NCBI GenBank assembly: GCA_964592475.1 | Contig: CAZQEZ010000182.1 | Coordinates: forward strand, 1 to 7,805 | From: CAZQEZ01 sp964592475 | GTDB taxonomy: Bacteria; Bacteroidota; Bacteroidia; Cytophagales; Cyclobacteriaceae | DNA length: 7,805 bases | Direction: 5' to 3' | Part shown: piece by piece, positions 6,843 through 7,805 of the stretch | Position numbering within the stretch: the stretch's first letter is position 1 | Layout of the letters: each line of letters starts with the position of its first letter | The notes under the pieces: generated by a model | The model's database searches: none | What the model saw: the letters and a program-made list of their open reading frames with translations, nothing else | What the model was told of the DNA's origin: nothing | Position numbers and translations under genes: made by a program

Positions 6843-7805
6843 TTCTTTAAATTGATCCGGTTCAAACTTATGCATTTCGTAAAGCAAGTACCTGCGACGA
6901 AATACTTCCAAATCCTTTTCATTTTCAATTAGCAATTCATTTTTTACAGCATACACTATAAAATATTCCTTTTTATTCTTAAGTGCCTTTACCACGGCGC
7001 TATTGATCCCAAATTCTCGTTTTACTTCACGCTGATAAATTTTTGCATATTTTAATGTTTTAAACCCGCCGATTACTTCATAATTGCCAGAATTGATATT
7101 TTGCATACTTAAAGAATCCTCCAGGCTCAATTGAATATCCCTGATCACCATATCCAGGTCATCGAGCGATTGTTGATAAGAAGCAATATAGCGAGCCATT
7201 GAGTCACTTTTGTTGAGCAACTGTTCAATTAATTTAGACTGGTTTTGATTTTCCTTGCGCAAAAGGTAAATCTCTTTTTGAATTTCGTAATTACCCGGCA
7301 GTGAGTCTGCCACTTTTTCAATAGAAGCTATTGTTTCCCGGTTTTTCAGGTTTTCCTCCCGGTATTTCTGCAGTTCCTGCAAAACCAGCTTTCGTATTTG
7401 AGCAGAATCAGCAGGTAAATATTCCTTGTCTACCAAGTCATAGCTTTGCTCTTGCTGGGTTTTCACTTCATCAATCTTTTCTTGCAACGTGGTATAAGCT
7501 GCCGTATCTTGAGTTGACAGCCTTTCTAACTCAGAAGCGATTTTTTGTTCTTTTATTTCTTTCAGCTTATTGGCCAGTTTTTGCTCGGTATTGTCCCTTT
7601 TATTCTTACCAAATTGAAAACCGATCATCATTTCATGGCTCAGGTTGCCCAGTTGGTTAAGCGGTGTAGTAGGTATTTCGAAAAAATAGCTCACAATAAA
7701 TTGATTGTCAATTCGAAACCCTGTTTTTAACCCTACAGAAGCATCATGCACATAATGTCCGGATATCCAGGCAACATCTTTGTAATATGCCTTTGCCGAA
7801 GCAGC
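6840..7805 (-). CDS. PorP/SprF-family outer-membrane protein with coiled coil and SPOR-like C-terminal domain (5' end missing)
   Basis: The reading frame is open to the right edge of the window, so 321 C-terminal residues are visible and the start lies outside. A GTG at 7751 is in frame but is not a credible start, because the homologous pattern continues upstream of it. Residues 1-67 read like the last strands of a PorP/SprF barrel: a KDVAWISGHY segment, alternating hydrophobic strands, then a GNLSHEMMIGFQFG ending that matches the family's typical GSHEI.L.Y.F finish. PorP/SprF proteins work with the type IX secretion and gliding apparatus at the outer membrane. Residues about 69-235 are charged, Gln/Glu/Lys/Leu-rich and probably coiled coil. 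Residues about 238-290 (YEVIGGFKTLKYAKIYQREV, then a YFIVYAV strand) resemble a SPOR peptidoglycan-binding fold. A short charged tail follows. The barrel C-terminus should face the periplasm, so the extension may tether the barrel to the cell wall (inference). It is followed after 8 nt by the next gene. Confidence 0.85.
   Translation of the reverse strand, partial: AASAKAYYKDVAWISGHYVHDASVGLKTGFRIDNQFIVSYFFEIPTTPLNQLGNLSHEMMIGFQFGKNKRDNTEQKLANKLKEIKEQKIASELERLSTQDTAAYTTLQEKIDEVKTQQEQSYDLVDKEYLPADSAQIRKLVLQELQKYREENLKNRETIASIEKVADSLPGNYEIQKEIYLLRKENQNQSKLIEQLLNKSDSMARYIASYQQSLDDLDMVIRDIQLSLEDSLSMQNINSGNYEVIGGFKTLKYAKIYQREVKREFGINSAVVKALKNKKEYFIVYAVKNELLIENEKDLEVFRRRYLLYEMHKFEPDQFKE

Noticed and set aside
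7331..7660. 109-codon plus-strand open frame opposite the PorP-like gene
   Set aside because: It is antisense to the coiled-coil coding region, is rich in Phe/Pro/Leu as expected from the complement of Glu/Lys/Gln codons, and shows no domain.
7749..7751. GTG as the start of the PorP-like gene
   Set aside because: The frame stays open to the window edge and the 18 upstream residues (KDVAWISGHY region) continue the PorP/SprF strand pattern, so the gene is truncated by the window and does not start here.

Overview
The window is a tightly packed stretch of a Bacteroidota chromosome, most likely Cytophagales-like (a gliding or marine type). This is inferred from the protein families (a PorP/SprF-type outer-membrane protein and a giant TANFOR-type secreted protein) and from the absence of clear Shine-Dalgarno sites at the gene starts. 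All genes lie on the minus strand and read from right to left, with almost no non-coding DNA. I see no RNA gene, mobile element, CRISPR array, promoter or terminator; any promoter should lie beyond the right edge.

In transcription order: (1) 7805 to 6840 is the 3' part of a PorP/SprF-family gene. The end of its outer-membrane barrel is followed by a long coiled coil and a SPOR-like C-terminal domain. (2) 6831 to 5149 encodes a 560-residue secreted outer-membrane beta-barrel of no named family. (3) 5149 to 176 encodes a 1657-residue secreted protein with an N-terminal TANFOR-like domain, two Fn3-like modules, a long beta-rich middle, an acidic linker, a helical section and a beta-rich hydrophobic C-terminal third. 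(4) 175 to the left edge is the start of another secreted protein of unknown function. The junctions are 8 nt, a 1-nt TAATG overlap, and an abutting TAAATG, so this looks like one operon with translational coupling.

Working model (inference): PorP/SprF proteins are outer-membrane partners of the type IX secretion/gliding machinery and are often encoded beside large surface proteins. Here the PorP-like protein may be tethered to peptidoglycan through its coiled coil and SPOR-like domain. The 560-residue barrel could be a second outer-membrane component, and the giant TANFOR protein the exported or envelope-associated client. The combination is the most interesting thing in the window. No component has a function that can be proved from sequence alone.
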